The position numbers and the translations under genes were made by a program. From contig NZ_FNET01000001.1 of the NCBI RefSeq assembly GCF_900100275.1, positions 806,001 to 870,000 of the forward strand: 64,000 bases of DNA, read 5' to 3'. The stretch is from Lentzea albidocapillata subsp. violacea (GTDB lineage: Bacteria; Actinomycetota; Actinomycetes; Mycobacteriales; Pseudonocardiaceae). A model generated the notes under the pieces. That model made no database searches and had not been told where the DNA came from. It saw only the letters and a program-made list of their open reading frames with translations. Within the stretch, counting starts at the first letter, position 1; each line of letters begins with the position of its first letter. Positions 36,040-45,110 of this stretch are shown here, piece after piece.

Positions 36040-36588
36040 ATGACGAACGACTACGACGCGGTCCGGTCCGCGGCCGCCGCGCCCGGTGACGCCACCGAGG
36101 TCCTCGCGGCGTTGATGCTGCTCAGGCAGCTGCGCGACGAACTGTCCGGCTGGGAGCCCCAGCTCATCGAGGCCGCGCGGGCACTGGGCACGAGCTGGGC
36201 CGACCTCGCCCCGGCCCTCGGCGTCGCCAGCCGGCAGGCCGCCGAGAAGCGCTACCTGCGCGTGCGCCGCACCGGCGAGTCCGGCACCGGCGACGAGCGC
36301 GTACAGGCCGAACGCGACCGGCGCGCGGGAGACAGGGCCGTCACCGCGTGGGCACAGCAGAACGCCGCCGTGCTGCGCAACCTGGCCGCCCAGGTGGGCC
36401 CGCACGACCCCGCCGTGCAACAGGCACTCGCCGGCGGGGACGCCGCCGGTCTGCTCGGCCCTCTGGCGCAGGCCGGGCCCGGCCTGCGCGAGGGACAGCC
36501 CGGCCTGGCGCGGCAGATCGCCGACATCAGCCGGCACACCGACCGGTTGCGCGCCGACGCCCTACAGCAGCGTCAGCCTCGCGGCTGA
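36040..36588 (+). CDS. HSP18-type transcriptional regulator
   Basis: A 182-residue protein of the actinobacterial family found beside hsp20. Residues 20-75 include [49 protein letters not shown], a likely helix-turn-helix. The C-terminal half is helical and Ala-rich. Its position between two like operators suggests it represses hsp20 and itself, released on heat. It overlaps the convergent LD-carboxypeptidase gene by 27 bp. Confidence 0.85.
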   Translation: MTNDYDAVRSAAAAPGDATEVLAALMLLRQLRDELSGWEPQLIEAARALGTSWADLAPALGVASRQAAEKRYLRVRRTGESGTGDERVQAERDRRAGDRAVTAWAQQNAAVLRNLAAQVGPHDPAVQQALAGGDAAGLLGPLAQAGPGLREGQPGLARQIADISRHTDRLRADALQQRQPRG

Positions 36589-37410
36589 GGCGTCCAGCAC
36601 CGCCGGCACCCCCAGTGGCAACGACCACGAGCCCACGCAGTGCCCGAACCCGAAATCGCCCAGGATCGGCACACCCAGCCCCGACAGGCGGTCCGCCAGC
36701 ACCGCCGACACGTCACCGCAGTCCGTCCACGACCCCAGCACGATCCCCGACACCGGCTCGAACCAGCCCGCCCGCAGCAGCTGCGTCAGGATCCGGTCCA
36801 GCCGGTAGGGCTCCTCACCGACGTCCTCCAGCAACGCGATCGCCCCCGGCGCCGGCGGCGCCCACCGCGGCCCGCCCACCGACGCCGCCAGCAACGCCGC
36901 GTTCCCGCCCGTGAGCACCCCGCGCGCGGTCCCCGCCACCACCGGCGTTCCCGCCGCCCACGAGCGCGTGCCGGTGAACAGCAGCTCACGCAGCCGTGCC
37001 TGGGCCAGCGGGTCGTCGACGAAGTCCGAGGTGCCCGGCATCGGCCCGAACACCGTGGACTGCCCCACCGCGTTGAGCTCCGCGTGCAGCACCGTCACGT
37101 CCGAGGAACCCACGAACACCCGCGGCGGCAGGTCCTTCCACGGCACCAGGTCCGTCATCCGCAGACACCCGTAGCCGCCGCGCACGCAGAACACCGCCGC
37201 CACGTCGGAGCACCACGCCGCCACGAACTCCGCCGCCCGCGCCTGGTCGGACCCGGCCAGATACGGCAACGACCACGGCCCCACCTGCGGCGTTGCGACC
37301 TCCAGGCCCCACGACCGCAGCACCCCCGCACCCGCGGCGATCCGCGAAGCCGGGGCCGGGCCCGCCGGTGACACCAGCGCGACCCGATCCCCGGCGCGCA
37401 GCGAACTCAC
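36562..37410 (-). CDS. LD-carboxypeptidase (peptidase S66)
   Basis: Cuts L,D bonds in peptidoglycan stem peptides; 282 residues. It starts LRAGDRVALVSPAGPA; the motif RGGYGCLRM and VFVGSSDVTVLHAELN hold the nucleophile Ser region, LLEDVGEEPYRLDRILTQLL the Glu, and ILGDFGFGHC the His. These are the S66 landmarks. It overlaps the upstream peptidase gene by 4 nt, so the two are co-translated. Confidence 0.92.
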   Translation of the reverse strand: MSSLRAGDRVALVSPAGPAPASRIAAGAGVLRSWGLEVATPQVGPWSLPYLAGSDQARAAEFVAAWCSDVAAVFCVRGGYGCLRMTDLVPWKDLPPRVFVGSSDVTVLHAELNAVGQSTVFGPMPGTSDFVDDPLAQARLRELLFTGTRSWAAGTPVVAGTARGVLTGGNAALLAASVGGPRWAPPAPGAIALLEDVGEEPYRLDRILTQLLRAGWFEPVSGIVLGSWTDCGDVSAVLADRLSGLGVPILGDFGFGHCVGSWSLPLGVPAVLDASAARLTLL

Positions 37411-39293
37411 TCCGACAGGTCCAGCACCGGCACACCCGCGGGCACGAACCCGAACGCCTGCCCGTAGAACGACAGCTCCGCCTCCAGCGCCGCCTTGATG
37501 TTCTCGGCCATCCGGAACCCGTGCTGCTCACCTGCGAACCGCAGGTACGCGTGCGGAATGCCCGACCCGGCCAGGTCCGCGGCGAACCGGTCCGCCTGCT
37601 CCGGCGGGCAGATCTCGTCCTCCAGGCCCTGCAACAGCAGCACCGGCCCCGACACCTGGCGCGCCTTCGTCGACGGCGACCGGTCCCGATAGCGGTCCGC
37701 GGCCTGCGGCAGCGTCCCGACCAGGCCCTCGACGTAGCGCGACTCGAAGTCGTGGGTCTCGCCGCCCTGCGACGTCCACCCCGCCAGGTCCAGGATCGGG
37801 AACGCGACCATGCCGCACCGGTAGACGTCCGTGGACGTCAGCGACGCCGCCGACGTCCAGCCGCCGGCCGAACCGCCCCGGATCCCCAGCCGCTTCGCAT
37901 CCGCCGTGCCCTCCGCGGCCAGCTGCTGGGCGACGAACGCGCAGTCCTGCACGTCCACCACACCCCACTGCTCCCGCAGCCGCTCGCGAAACGCCCGCCC
38001 GTAGCCGGTCGAACCGCCGTAGTTCACCGCCACCACACCGATGCCGCGGCTGGTCAGGTAGGCGATGTCGCTGTCGAGCTTGGGCAGCGCACGCCCCGTC
38101 GGCCCGCCGTGCACGTGCACCACGTACGGCGGCAACTCACCCTCGGGTCCCGCGAAGTCCGGGTTCGACGGCGCGTACACATACGCCGGGATCTCACCGA
38201 ACATCCGCTCCACCGGCACCGGCAGATACGCGGCCTCGGGGGACTCCTCGCCGTCGGTCAGGTAGGTCAGCTCACCGTTGGACAGATCCAGCCGCACCAC
38301 CGCGAAGTCCGACGTCGGCCCCGCCGCCGCGCACACCACCACGCCGTCGCGCACCGACAGGTCCGGCACCCACGTCGGCAGGTCGGTCTGCACGTCGGTC
38401 ACCGTCGCGGACCGTTCGTCGAGCACCGCCAGCTGCCCCGAGCGCACCACCAGGTACCGGCCCGGCGACAGCGTCGCGAACCAGCGGTTGCCCAGCCGCC
38501 ACATCGGCCCGCCCAGCTCCTCCTCGCACGGCGCCAGGTTCACGCGGGTGCCGTCGGGGGAGACGCGGAACAGGTTCCACCAGCCGTCCGGGTCGGTCAG
38601 CGCCAGCAGCGAGTCGCCCTCCCACTCGAACTGGCACACCGCCTCCGTCGCCGACCCCGACACCACCTCGTGGGTGGCCGAACCGACCTCGGCGACGCAC
38701 AGCTCGGTGCCGTCCCACGGCATCTGCGGGTGGTTCCAGCCGATCCACGCGAACCTCGTGCCGTCCGGGCTGATCTTCGGTCCGGTCATGAAGTGGTGCG
38801 AGGCACCGAGCACCCGGACCTCGCCCGCCTGCGTGATCGCCACCAGGTCACGGCGCACGTCGGTGCGCGCGTCACCCGTGACGGTCTCCCGCACGCACCA
38901 CACCTCGCCGTCCGGGCCCGCCGACAGGTCGGAGTACCGCACCCCGTGGTGACGCCGCGGCGCCTCGGTCAACGGCTTGGGCTCGGGGGAGTCCGGGTCG
39001 AACACGTACACGCGCTGGTCGTCCCAGTGCGTGAACGCCACCCTGTCCGGCGCCAGCACCACGAACGGCCGCCCGCCGTACTCGTGCACCCGGTTGCGGG
39101 CGTTCCACGGCGCGGGCAGCACCTCCGCGCCGTCACGCACCAACGCCACTCTGCCGCCCTCGGCCGGCCGGCTCTCCGCCCACCACACCTGCTCACCGTG
39201 CAGGTCGGCCCACTGGAACCCACCCCCCGGTTTCGAGGTGTCGCCGGCCTTGATCGGCGAGGTCCAGGTCCCGTACGAAGCGATCTTCACCAC
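37407..39293 (-). CDS. S9-family serine peptidase (prolyl-oligopeptidase type)
   Basis: A 628-residue enzyme: an N-terminal beta-propeller (about 1-380) and a C-terminal alpha/beta hydrolase. The triad is Ser in IRGGSAGGWT, Asp in QGLEDEICP and His in GEQHGF; VHVHGGPTG is the oxyanion region. It is likely a cytosolic dipeptidyl or acylaminoacyl peptidase. TAGGGT lies 6 nt before the GTG (complement of 39300-39305), so the message is probably leaderless. Confidence 0.93.
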   Translation of the reverse strand: MVKIASYGTWTSPIKAGDTSKPGGGFQWADLHGEQVWWAESRPAEGGRVALVRDGAEVLPAPWNARNRVHEYGGRPFVVLAPDRVAFTHWDDQRVYVFDPDSPEPKPLTEAPRRHHGVRYSDLSAGPDGEVWCVRETVTGDARTDVRRDLVAITQAGEVRVLGASHHFMTGPKISPDGTRFAWIGWNHPQMPWDGTELCVAEVGSATHEVVSGSATEAVCQFEWEGDSLLALTDPDGWWNLFRVSPDGTRVNLAPCEEELGGPMWRLGNRWFATLSPGRYLVVRSGQLAVLDERSATVTDVQTDLPTWVPDLSVRDGVVVCAAAGPTSDFAVVRLDLSNGELTYLTDGEESPEAAYLPVPVERMFGEIPAYVYAPSNPDFAGPEGELPPYVVHVHGGPTGRALPKLDSDIAYLTSRGIGVVAVNYGGSTGYGRAFRERLREQWGVVDVQDCAFVAQQLAAEGTADAKRLGIRGGSAGGWTSAASLTSTDVYRCGMVAFPILDLAGWTSQGGETHDFESRYVEGLVGTLPQAADRYRDRSPSTKARQVSGPVLLLQGLEDEICPPEQADRFAADLAGSGIPHAYLRFAGEQHGFRMAENIKAALEAELSFYGQAFGFVPAGVPVLDLSE

Positions 39294-39371
39294 AGCCCGA
39301 CCCTATACGCGCGGTGTTTGGTGGGGGAGGACCTGCCGACGATCTCCGCGTGGCCTAGGGTCGTATCTGCC

Positions 39372-39938
39372 ATGGCTCGTGTCATTCACGTATTCCGCGC
39401 ACCCGACCGGTTCATCGCAGGAACCGTCGGGCAGCCCGGCGACCGCGTCTTCTACCTGCAGGCCTCGGAGCAGAGCAGGTTGATCAGCGTCGCCCTGGAA
39501 AAGCAGCAGGTCCAGGTCCTCGCCGAGCGCATCGGCTCGTTGCTCGAGGAGGTGCATCGCCGCTTCGGCACCGACGTGCCCGACGACGCCCCGCCCGACG
39601 ACCTCGACACCCAGCCCCTCGACGTGCCCGTCGAGGAGGAGTTCCGCGTCGGCACCATGGGACTGGGCTGGGACGCCGAGTCCAAAGCGGTCGTCATCGA
39701 ACTCCTCGCGGTCTCCGAGGAGGAGGTCGACGAGGCCGTCGTGCTCGACGACACCGAGGAAGGCCCCGACGCCGTGCGGGTCTTCCTGTCCCCGTCCGCC
39801 GCCCGCGCCTTCGCCGAACGCGCCGACCGCGTCGTCAACGCCGGCCGCAAACCCTGCCCGCTGTGCAACGAACCGCTCGACGCGGACGGCCACATCTGCC
39901 CCCGGCAGAACGGCTACCGCCGCACCGAAGAAGACTGA
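39372..39938 (+). CDS. DUF3090 family protein
   Basis: A 188-residue actinobacterial protein. The opening HVFRAPDRFIAGTVGQPGDRVFYLQA, central VALEKQQVQVLAERIGSLLEEV and the end AGRKPCPLCNEPLDADGHICPRQNGYRR are the family marks; the C terminus is a CxxC...C zinc-like knot. It always travels with the SCO1664-type kinase-like gene, here 1 bp downstream. Function unknown. Confidence 0.93.
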   Translation: MARVIHVFRAPDRFIAGTVGQPGDRVFYLQASEQSRLISVALEKQQVQVLAERIGSLLEEVHRRFGTDVPDDAPPDDLDTQPLDVPVEEEFRVGTMGLGWDAESKAVVIELLAVSEEEVDEAVVLDDTEEGPDAVRVFLSPSAARAFAERADRVVNAGRKPCPLCNEPLDADGHICPRQNGYRRTEED

Positions 39939-39939
39939 C

Positions 39940-40725
39940 GTGGACACCTCCGCGGCCCTGCGGTTGCTCGAACACGGCCGCATCGAGGTCGAAGGCCGCC
40001 TCGTCGACGCCTCCAACGCCACCTTGTTCTGCAAGATCTCGCTGGACGGCGTCGACGCGCAGTGCGTCTACAAACCCGTGCGAGGCGAACGGCCGCTGTG
40101 GGACTTCCCCGACGGCACGCTCGCCGGCCGCGAGGTCGCCACCTACCTGATCTCCGCCGCGTCCTTCGGCGTCGTGCCGCCCACCGTCCTGCGGGCCGGC
40201 CCGTTCGGCAGCGGCATGGTCCAGCTGTGGATCGAGACCCGCGAAGAGGACGAACTCGTCGACATCATCGGCGTCGACGACGTCCAACCCGGCTGGATCC
40301 CCGTCTTCCACGCCCACGACCGCTTCGGCGACCCGGCCGTCCTCGTGCACGCCGACCACCCGCGCGTCGCCGAGATGTCCGCCTTCGACGTCGTCGTCAA
40401 CAACGCCGACCGCAAGGGCGGCCACGTCCTGCACGCCCTCGACGGCGGCGTGTACGGCGTCGACCACGGCATCTGCCTGCACACCGAACCCAAACTCCGC
40501 ACCGTGCTGTGGGGCTGGGCCCGCGAACCCCTGCCCGACCACGTCGTCGAGGCGTTGCGCCGCCTGAGATCCGAGCTCGACGCGACCCTGGGGGAGTCGC
40601 TGCACGAGCACCTCACCCGCGCCGAGGTCCGCGCCGTCGGTGAACGGGTCGACAAGCTCCTGGCCGCCGGGGTCTTCCCCGAACCGTCCGGCGACTGGCC
40701 CGCCATTCCCTGGCCCGCGTTCTAG
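39940..40725 (+). CDS. SCO1664-family PI3/PI4-kinase-like protein
   Basis: A 261-residue protein with a lipid-kinase-like fold. CVYKPVRGERPLWDFPDGTLAGREVATYLI looks like the nucleotide lobe, FDVVVNNADRKGGHVL the catalytic loop and VYGVDHGICLHTEPKLRTVLWGW the metal motif. The DUF3090-SCO1664 pair in Streptomyces precedes mshC (mycothiol ligase); mshC is not found here. Its substrate is unknown. GTG start 1 bp after the previous stop. Confidence 0.92.
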   Translation: MDTSAALRLLEHGRIEVEGRLVDASNATLFCKISLDGVDAQCVYKPVRGERPLWDFPDGTLAGREVATYLISAASFGVVPPTVLRAGPFGSGMVQLWIETREEDELVDIIGVDDVQPGWIPVFHAHDRFGDPAVLVHADHPRVAEMSAFDVVVNNADRKGGHVLHALDGGVYGVDHGICLHTEPKLRTVLWGWAREPLPDHVVEALRRLRSELDATLGESLHEHLTRAEVRAVGERVDKLLAAGVFPEPSGDWPAIPWPAF

Positions 40726-40768
40726 GTCCCGTGTTCCAGGTCGCGGACGGCACGCTAATCTGAGTTGA

Positions 40769-41470
40769 GTGATCGATGACGAGGCCAGAACCCGGCTGAT
40801 CCGACGCTTCGGCACCGACGTGACCGGGTGGGTCGACGCGCTGCCCGACCTTCTCGCCACGCTCACCGCCCGCTGGGGCCTCACGCTGCTGCACCACATG
40901 CCCGGCGGCACCGGCACCACGTTCCTGTGCACCAATGCCGTCCTCAAACTCACCCCGGACCACGACATCGCCGTGCACGAGGCACGGGCACTGGCCGCCT
41001 GGGCCCACACGCCCGCCGTGGTCGACCTCCTCGACGCCGACCTCACCCGCGGCGCGCTGCTGCTGGCGCCGATCCGGCCCGGCACCCCCGCCGCCGACCC
41101 GGCGGCGGTCGTCCCGCACCTGCACGAGGCGGACCCCGCGGGGTTCCCGCCGCTCACAGCCCGCGTCGACTTCCTGTTCGAAACCGTGCTCACCCGCCGC
41201 ACCGGCACCTACTACGCCACCGAACACCACCGTGCCCGCAAACTCGCCGCCGACAACGTCAAGCCGGTGCTGCTGCACGGCGACATGCACCCCGGCAACG
41301 TCCTGCAAGGCCCGGACGGACCGGTCGCGATCGACCCGCGGGCCTGCGTCGGCGACCCGGCCGTCGACTGGCTCGACTTCGTGCACGGCGGCCACGACCT
41401 GCACGGCGCCGACGTCGATCTCGACCGCGTCCACGAGTGGCTCACCGCCTTCAAACCGTTCTACGGCTAA
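40769..41470 (+). CDS. aminoglycoside/hydroxyurea-type phosphotransferase
   Basis: A 233-residue kinase of the streptomycin 6-kinase group. GGTGTTFLCTNAVLKLTP is the nucleotide loop, LLHGDMHPGNVL the catalytic loop and VAIDPRACVGDPAVDWLDF the metal motif. It could modify an aminoglycoside or a cell metabolite. It is shorter than typical members (about 300). TAATCT at 40756-40761 is 7 nt before the GTG, indicating a leaderless start. Confidence 0.85.
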   Translation: MIDDEARTRLIRRFGTDVTGWVDALPDLLATLTARWGLTLLHHMPGGTGTTFLCTNAVLKLTPDHDIAVHEARALAAWAHTPAVVDLLDADLTRGALLLAPIRPGTPAADPAAVVPHLHEADPAGFPPLTARVDFLFETVLTRRTGTYYATEHHRARKLAADNVKPVLLHGDMHPGNVLQGPDGPVAIDPRACVGDPAVDWLDFVHGGHDLHGADVDLDRVHEWLTAFKPFYG

Positions 41471-41481
41471 CCTTGCGAGCC

Positions 41482-42288
41482 GTGCGTTCCCACGACTACG
41501 GCCGCGACATCCTCTCGACCCGCAAGCGCAGGAAGGTCCCCGAGATCACGGCCGAACCCGGCCTCGTCGTCGAGGACCCCGCCAGCGGCTTCTGCGGAGC
41601 CGTCGTGGGGTTCGAGTACGGCCAGGTCGTCCTGGAAGACCGCCACGGCCGCCACCGGCTGTTCCCGCTGCGCCCCGCCGGGTTCCTCGTCGACGGACAG
41701 CCCGTCACCCTGGTCACACCCGCACCCCGTCCGGCCAAGGCGAAGATCACGGCGTCCGGGTCGGTCAAGGTCGAGGGGTTGCGCGCGCAGACCGCCAAGG
41801 CCAGCCGCATCTGGGTCGAGGGCAAGCACGACGCCGAGCTCGTCGAACGCGTCTGGGGCCACGACCTGCGCGTCGAAGGCATCGTCGTGGAACCCCTGCA
41901 CGGCGTCGACGAACTCCCGCAGCGCATCACCGAGTTCGGTACCGCCCCGCACCGCCGCCTCGGCGTGCTGGTCGACCACCTCGTCGCGAACTCCAAGGAA
42001 CAGCGCGTCGTCGATCAGATCCGCGACGACAACGTGCTGGTCACCGGCCACCCCTACGTCGACATCTGGCAGGCCGTGAAACCCCGGGCGGTCAAGATCA
42101 AGGCCTGGCCCGTCGTGCCGCGCGGCGCCGACTGGAAGACCGGCGTGTGCGACCGGTTGGGCTGGGGCGAGAGCTGGGAGGGCTGGCAGCGCGTCCTGAG
42201 CTCCGTGAGCAGCTACCGCGACATCGAGTCGGACCTGCTCGGCGCCGTCGAACGGCTCATCGACTTCGTCACCGTCCCCCAGGACTGA
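41482..42288 (+). CDS. DUF3097 family protein
   Basis: A 268-residue actinobacterial protein of unknown function. The family marks are SHDYGRDIL near the start, KASRIWVEGKHDAELVERVWGHDLRVEGIVVEPLHGVDEL and GVLVDHLVANSKE with HPYVDIWQAVKP. The IWVEGKHDAELVE and VLVDHL elements resemble a TOPRIM-like nucleic acid fold. It begins 11 bp after the phosphotransferase stop. GTG 41482 is chosen; TTG 41473 is possible. Confidence 0.9.
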   Translation: MRSHDYGRDILSTRKRRKVPEITAEPGLVVEDPASGFCGAVVGFEYGQVVLEDRHGRHRLFPLRPAGFLVDGQPVTLVTPAPRPAKAKITASGSVKVEGLRAQTAKASRIWVEGKHDAELVERVWGHDLRVEGIVVEPLHGVDELPQRITEFGTAPHRRLGVLVDHLVANSKEQRVVDQIRDDNVLVTGHPYVDIWQAVKPRAVKIKAWPVVPRGADWKTGVCDRLGWGESWEGWQRVLSSVSSYRDIESDLLGAVERLIDFVTVPQD

Positions 42289-42295
42289 CCGCGCC

Positions 42296-42712
42296 TCACC
42301 CGCAGCGGCGCGGGGGAGCCCACGCGATGAGGTTCATGCCGACCGAACCGGCCGCCAGGACGCCCAGCATCACGCCCAGCACCCAGAACACCTGGTCGTT
42401 GTCGGCCAGCGCGGCGTCCACGACCCGGCCGTCGCGCAGGTCATAGCGCACCGTCACGCGTTCTCCGGGATGGTGCGCGGACCCGTTCTCCGACAGCGTC
42501 GCCACCTGCTTCGAGCCGTCGGGCAGCGGATACTCGACCTTCACCGAGGCGCTCCTGCCGGACTTCAGCCGCTCCAGCACGGTCGCCTCGGCACTGGCCC
42601 AGGACCGCTGCTCGGCCGAGACCTGCAGCACGATCACCAGCCCCACGACCGCGCCCGCGAGCATGAGCCCGGACACGACCCGGCCCGTGCGCGACTTCAC
42701 CGACTTCGCCAT
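42296..42712 (-). CDS. DUF3592-type membrane protein
   Basis: A 138-residue protein with a membrane segment at each end (about 12-30 and 108-130). The middle, EATVLERLKSGRSASVKVEYPLPDGSKQVATL...GERVTVRYDLRDGRVVD, is the DUF3592 beta-barrel exposed outside the membrane. AAGGAGG 4 nt before ATG 42712 sets the start. Function unknown. Confidence 0.85.
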   Translation of the reverse strand: MAKSVKSRTGRVVSGLMLAGAVVGLVIVLQVSAEQRSWASAEATVLERLKSGRSASVKVEYPLPDGSKQVATLSENGSAHHPGERVTVRYDLRDGRVVDAALADNDQVFWVLGVMLGVLAAGSVGMNLIAWAPPRRCG

Positions 42713-42820
42713 CACGCCTCCTTCGCCCGAACCATCTCCCGTTGATCGATTTCGTTACGGTCGGGCGCCCGGCACGGTGAATCTCGGACCCGGCGGTCCC
42801 CGTTGGTGTATGTATGGGCC

Positions 42821-43246
42821 ATGGCCGCCCTGATCTGGCTGATCGTCGGGATACTGCTCGTCGTCGCCGAGGTTCTCTCCGGTGACTTCGTGCTGGTCAT
42901 GCTCGGCACCGCCGCGCTGGCCGCGGCAGGCGTGTCCGCGCTGGGTGCCCCCGCCCTGGTGAGCGTGCTCGTCTTCGCGGCGTCGTCGGTGGGCCTGATC
43001 GTCGCGGCCCGGCCGCTGCTCAAGAAGCGGCTGCAGCTCGGCTCAGGCATCCGGATGCACCACGAGGCACTGCTGGGCGGCAGGGCCGTCGCGGTGACGA
43101 AGGTCGACGAGCACGGCGGGCAGGTCAAGATCGGCGGCGACACCTGGAGCGCGCGCACCCTCGACGGGTCCGTGGTCGAAGAAGGCGAAGCCGTCACCGT
43201 TGTCGAGATCTCGGGCGCCGTCGCCGTGGTGATAGCCGCGGTGTGA
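42821..43246 (+). CDS. NfeD-family membrane protein
   Basis: A 141-residue protein. Three or four membrane segments (residues 4-75) precede a C-terminal OB-fold (LLGGRAVAVTKVDEHGGQVKIGGDTWSARTLDGSVVEEGEAVTVVEISGAV). NfeD proteins partner with SPFH-domain flotillin or stomatin-like proteins, and the next gene encodes one, 26 bp away. The pair probably organises membrane microdomains. Confidence 0.92.
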   Translation: MAALIWLIVGILLVVAEVLSGDFVLVMLGTAALAAAGVSALGAPALVSVLVFAASSVGLIVAARPLLKKRLQLGSGIRMHHEALLGGRAVAVTKVDEHGGQVKIGGDTWSARTLDGSVVEEGEAVTVVEISGAVAVVIAAV

Positions 43247-43272
43247 GCGCCCGCAGGAGGGTGTGAACCGAG

Positions 43273-44490
43273 TTGGACCCGATCACCGCTGTGATCGCCG
43301 CCGTCATCGCGATCTTCGTGCTGACCATCGCCGTCAAATCCGTGCTGGTCATCCCGCAGGCGCAGGCCGCCGTCATCGAACGCCTCGGCCGCTACCGCAA
43401 CACCGCGGCACCCGGCCTGAACATCATCGTCCCGTTCATCGACAAGGTGCGCGCCCGCATCGACCTGCGCGAGCAGGTCGTGTCGTTCCCGCCCCAGCCG
43501 GTGATCACCCAGGACAACCTGACCGTGTCCATCGACACCGTCGTGTACTTCCAGGTCACCGAGCCGCGTTCCGCGGTGTACGAGATCTCCAACTACATCG
43601 TCGGTGTCGAGCAGCTCACCATCACCACGCTGCGCAACCTCGTCGGTGGCATGAGCCTGGAAGAGACGCTGACCTCGCGTGACCACATCAACGGTCAGCT
43701 GCGCGGGGTGCTGGACGAGGCGACCGGCCGCTGGGGCCTGCGCGTCGCCCGCGTCGAGCTCAAGTCCATCGACCCGCCGCCCTCCATCCAGGACTCGATG
43801 GAGAAGCAGATGCGCGCCGACCGCGAGAAGCGCGCCATGATCCTCACCGCCGAGGGCCAGCGCGAGTCGTCGATCAAGACCGCCGAGGGCCAGAAGCAGT
43901 CGCAGATCCTCGCCGCCGAGGGCGGCAAGCAGGCCGCGATCCTGTCCGCGGAGGGTGAGCGGCAGTCGCAGATCCTGCGGGCGCAGGGTGAACGTGCCGC
44001 CCGCTACCTGCAGGCACAGGGCCAGGCCAAGGCCATCGAGAAGGTGTTCGCCGCGATCAAGGCGGGCAAGCCGACGCCGGAGGTGCTGGCCTACCAGTAC
44101 CTGCAGACGCTGCCGCAGATGGCCCAGGGCGACGCGAACAAGGTCTGGATGATCCCGTCCGACTACGGCAAGGCCCTCGAAGGGTTCGCCCGCATGCTCG
44201 GCGCGCCCGGTGACGACGGGGTGTTCCGCTACGAGCCCCCGGCCGCCGACGAGGGTGCGACCTCACGCCCGGAGGACGAGGACGAGTCGGTCGCCGCCTG
44301 GTTCGACCTCAAGTCCGACCCGAAGGTCGCCGAGGCCGTCGCCGCCGCGGAGGCGGTCGCGCGCCAGGAGGTGCCCGGCCCGCTCAGCGCCATGCCGCGA
44401 CCGGTCGCCGGCACCACGCCGCGACCGGAACTGGCCGGCTTCGAGGGCGAGCAGCCCCGGTCGCTGCACCAGCCGGGCGAGCAGGTCTGA
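43273..44490 (+). CDS. SPFH/Band 7 protein (stomatin/QmcA-like)
   Basis: A 405-residue membrane scaffold. One N-terminal anchor (about 4-25), then the SPFH domain (VIPQAQAAVIERLGRYRNTAAPGLNIIVPFIDKV...), a Glu/Gln/Ala-rich coiled coil with repeated AEGxRxSxI units (about 190-250), and a QYLQTLPQMA stomatin motif. The last 100 residues are acidic and disordered. TTG start with CAGGAGGG 11 nt upstream. It works with the NfeD protein. A terminator follows. Confidence 0.94.
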   Translation: MDPITAVIAAVIAIFVLTIAVKSVLVIPQAQAAVIERLGRYRNTAAPGLNIIVPFIDKVRARIDLREQVVSFPPQPVITQDNLTVSIDTVVYFQVTEPRSAVYEISNYIVGVEQLTITTLRNLVGGMSLEETLTSRDHINGQLRGVLDEATGRWGLRVARVELKSIDPPPSIQDSMEKQMRADREKRAMILTAEGQRESSIKTAEGQKQSQILAAEGGKQAAILSAEGERQSQILRAQGERAARYLQAQGQAKAIEKVFAAIKAGKPTPEVLAYQYLQTLPQMAQGDANKVWMIPSDYGKALEGFARMLGAPGDDGVFRYEPPAADEGATSRPEDEDESVAAWFDLKSDPKVAEAVAAAEAVARQEVPGPLSAMPRPVAGTTPRPELAGFEGEQPRSLHQPGEQV

Positions 44491-44493
44491 CCG

Positions 44494-44547
44494 CACGACA
44501 CACCGAGCGGCCCATCCCGATCACCGGGGTGGGCCGCTCGGTCGTGT
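44494..44547 (+). terminator. long hairpin after the SPFH gene
   Basis: Arms 44502-44519 and 44525-44542 pair at 17 of 18 positions around a 5-nt loop, with flanking bases adding outer pairs. It closes the NfeD-SPFH operon. Confidence 0.8.
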
Positions 44548-44589
44548 CACCAGCGCGAACAGAAATCTTCCAGGAAATTCCGGGTCTCG

Positions 44590-44617
44590 TGTCGATCGAA
44601 CGCCCCGCCCGTTCGAC
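44590..44617 (+). promoter_or_regulatory. ECF42-type promoter
   Basis: TGTCGA at 44590-44595, then 18 nt, then CGAC at 44614-44617, 55 nt before the YCII gene. TGTCGA in the -35 and CGA in the -10 region is the motif described for ECF42 sigma factors, one of which is encoded downstream. Confidence 0.65.
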
Positions 44618-44672
44618 CTGCGCGTGAAAGGGTCCACAACGGACCCGCACGAACCTACTGGGAGACACCGAA

Positions 44673-45095
44673 ATGAAGTTCATGCTGATCTGGCGCGCCA
44701 CGTCCGACGAGGCCTGGGGCAACCTCGGTGAGATCGACTTCGAGAAGATGCTCGAGACCGTCGGCAAGTTCAACGAGGAGATGATCGAGGCCGGGGTCCT
44801 GATCGCCGCCGAGGGACTCGCCCCCGCCGAGGAGGGCGTGGTCGTCGACTTCTCCTCCGAGCCGCCCGTGGTCACCGACGGCCCGTACGGGGAGACCAAG
44901 GAGCTGTTCAACGGCTTCTACCTGATCAACGTCCCGACCATCCAGGACGCGGTCGAGTGGGCCAAGCGCACGCCGATGACCGCGGCCGGGTTCAAGACCG
45001 AGATCCGCCGCGTCCCCTCGATCGACGAGTTCCCGCAGGACAACGAGTGGATCAAGAAGGAACGGGCCTGGCGCGAGTCCACCGGCCAGCTCTGA
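44673..45095 (+). CDS. YCII/DGPF-domain protein
   Basis: A 140-residue protein with the YCII fold. MKFMLIWRAT, AEGLAPAEEG and VVTDGPYGETKELFNGFYLINV (the DGPF motif) are diagnostic. Such proteins are partners and targets of ECF42 sigma factors; their biochemical role is not settled, though YCII proteins may be dehydrochlorinase-like enzymes. CTGGGAGA lies upstream. The sigma gene follows 15 bp later. Confidence 0.92.
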   Translation: MKFMLIWRATSDEAWGNLGEIDFEKMLETVGKFNEEMIEAGVLIAAEGLAPAEEGVVVDFSSEPPVVTDGPYGETKELFNGFYLINVPTIQDAVEWAKRTPMTAAGFKTEIRRVPSIDEFPQDNEWIKKERAWRESTGQL

Positions 45096-45110
45096 ACTAG
45101 TTTGGGCATC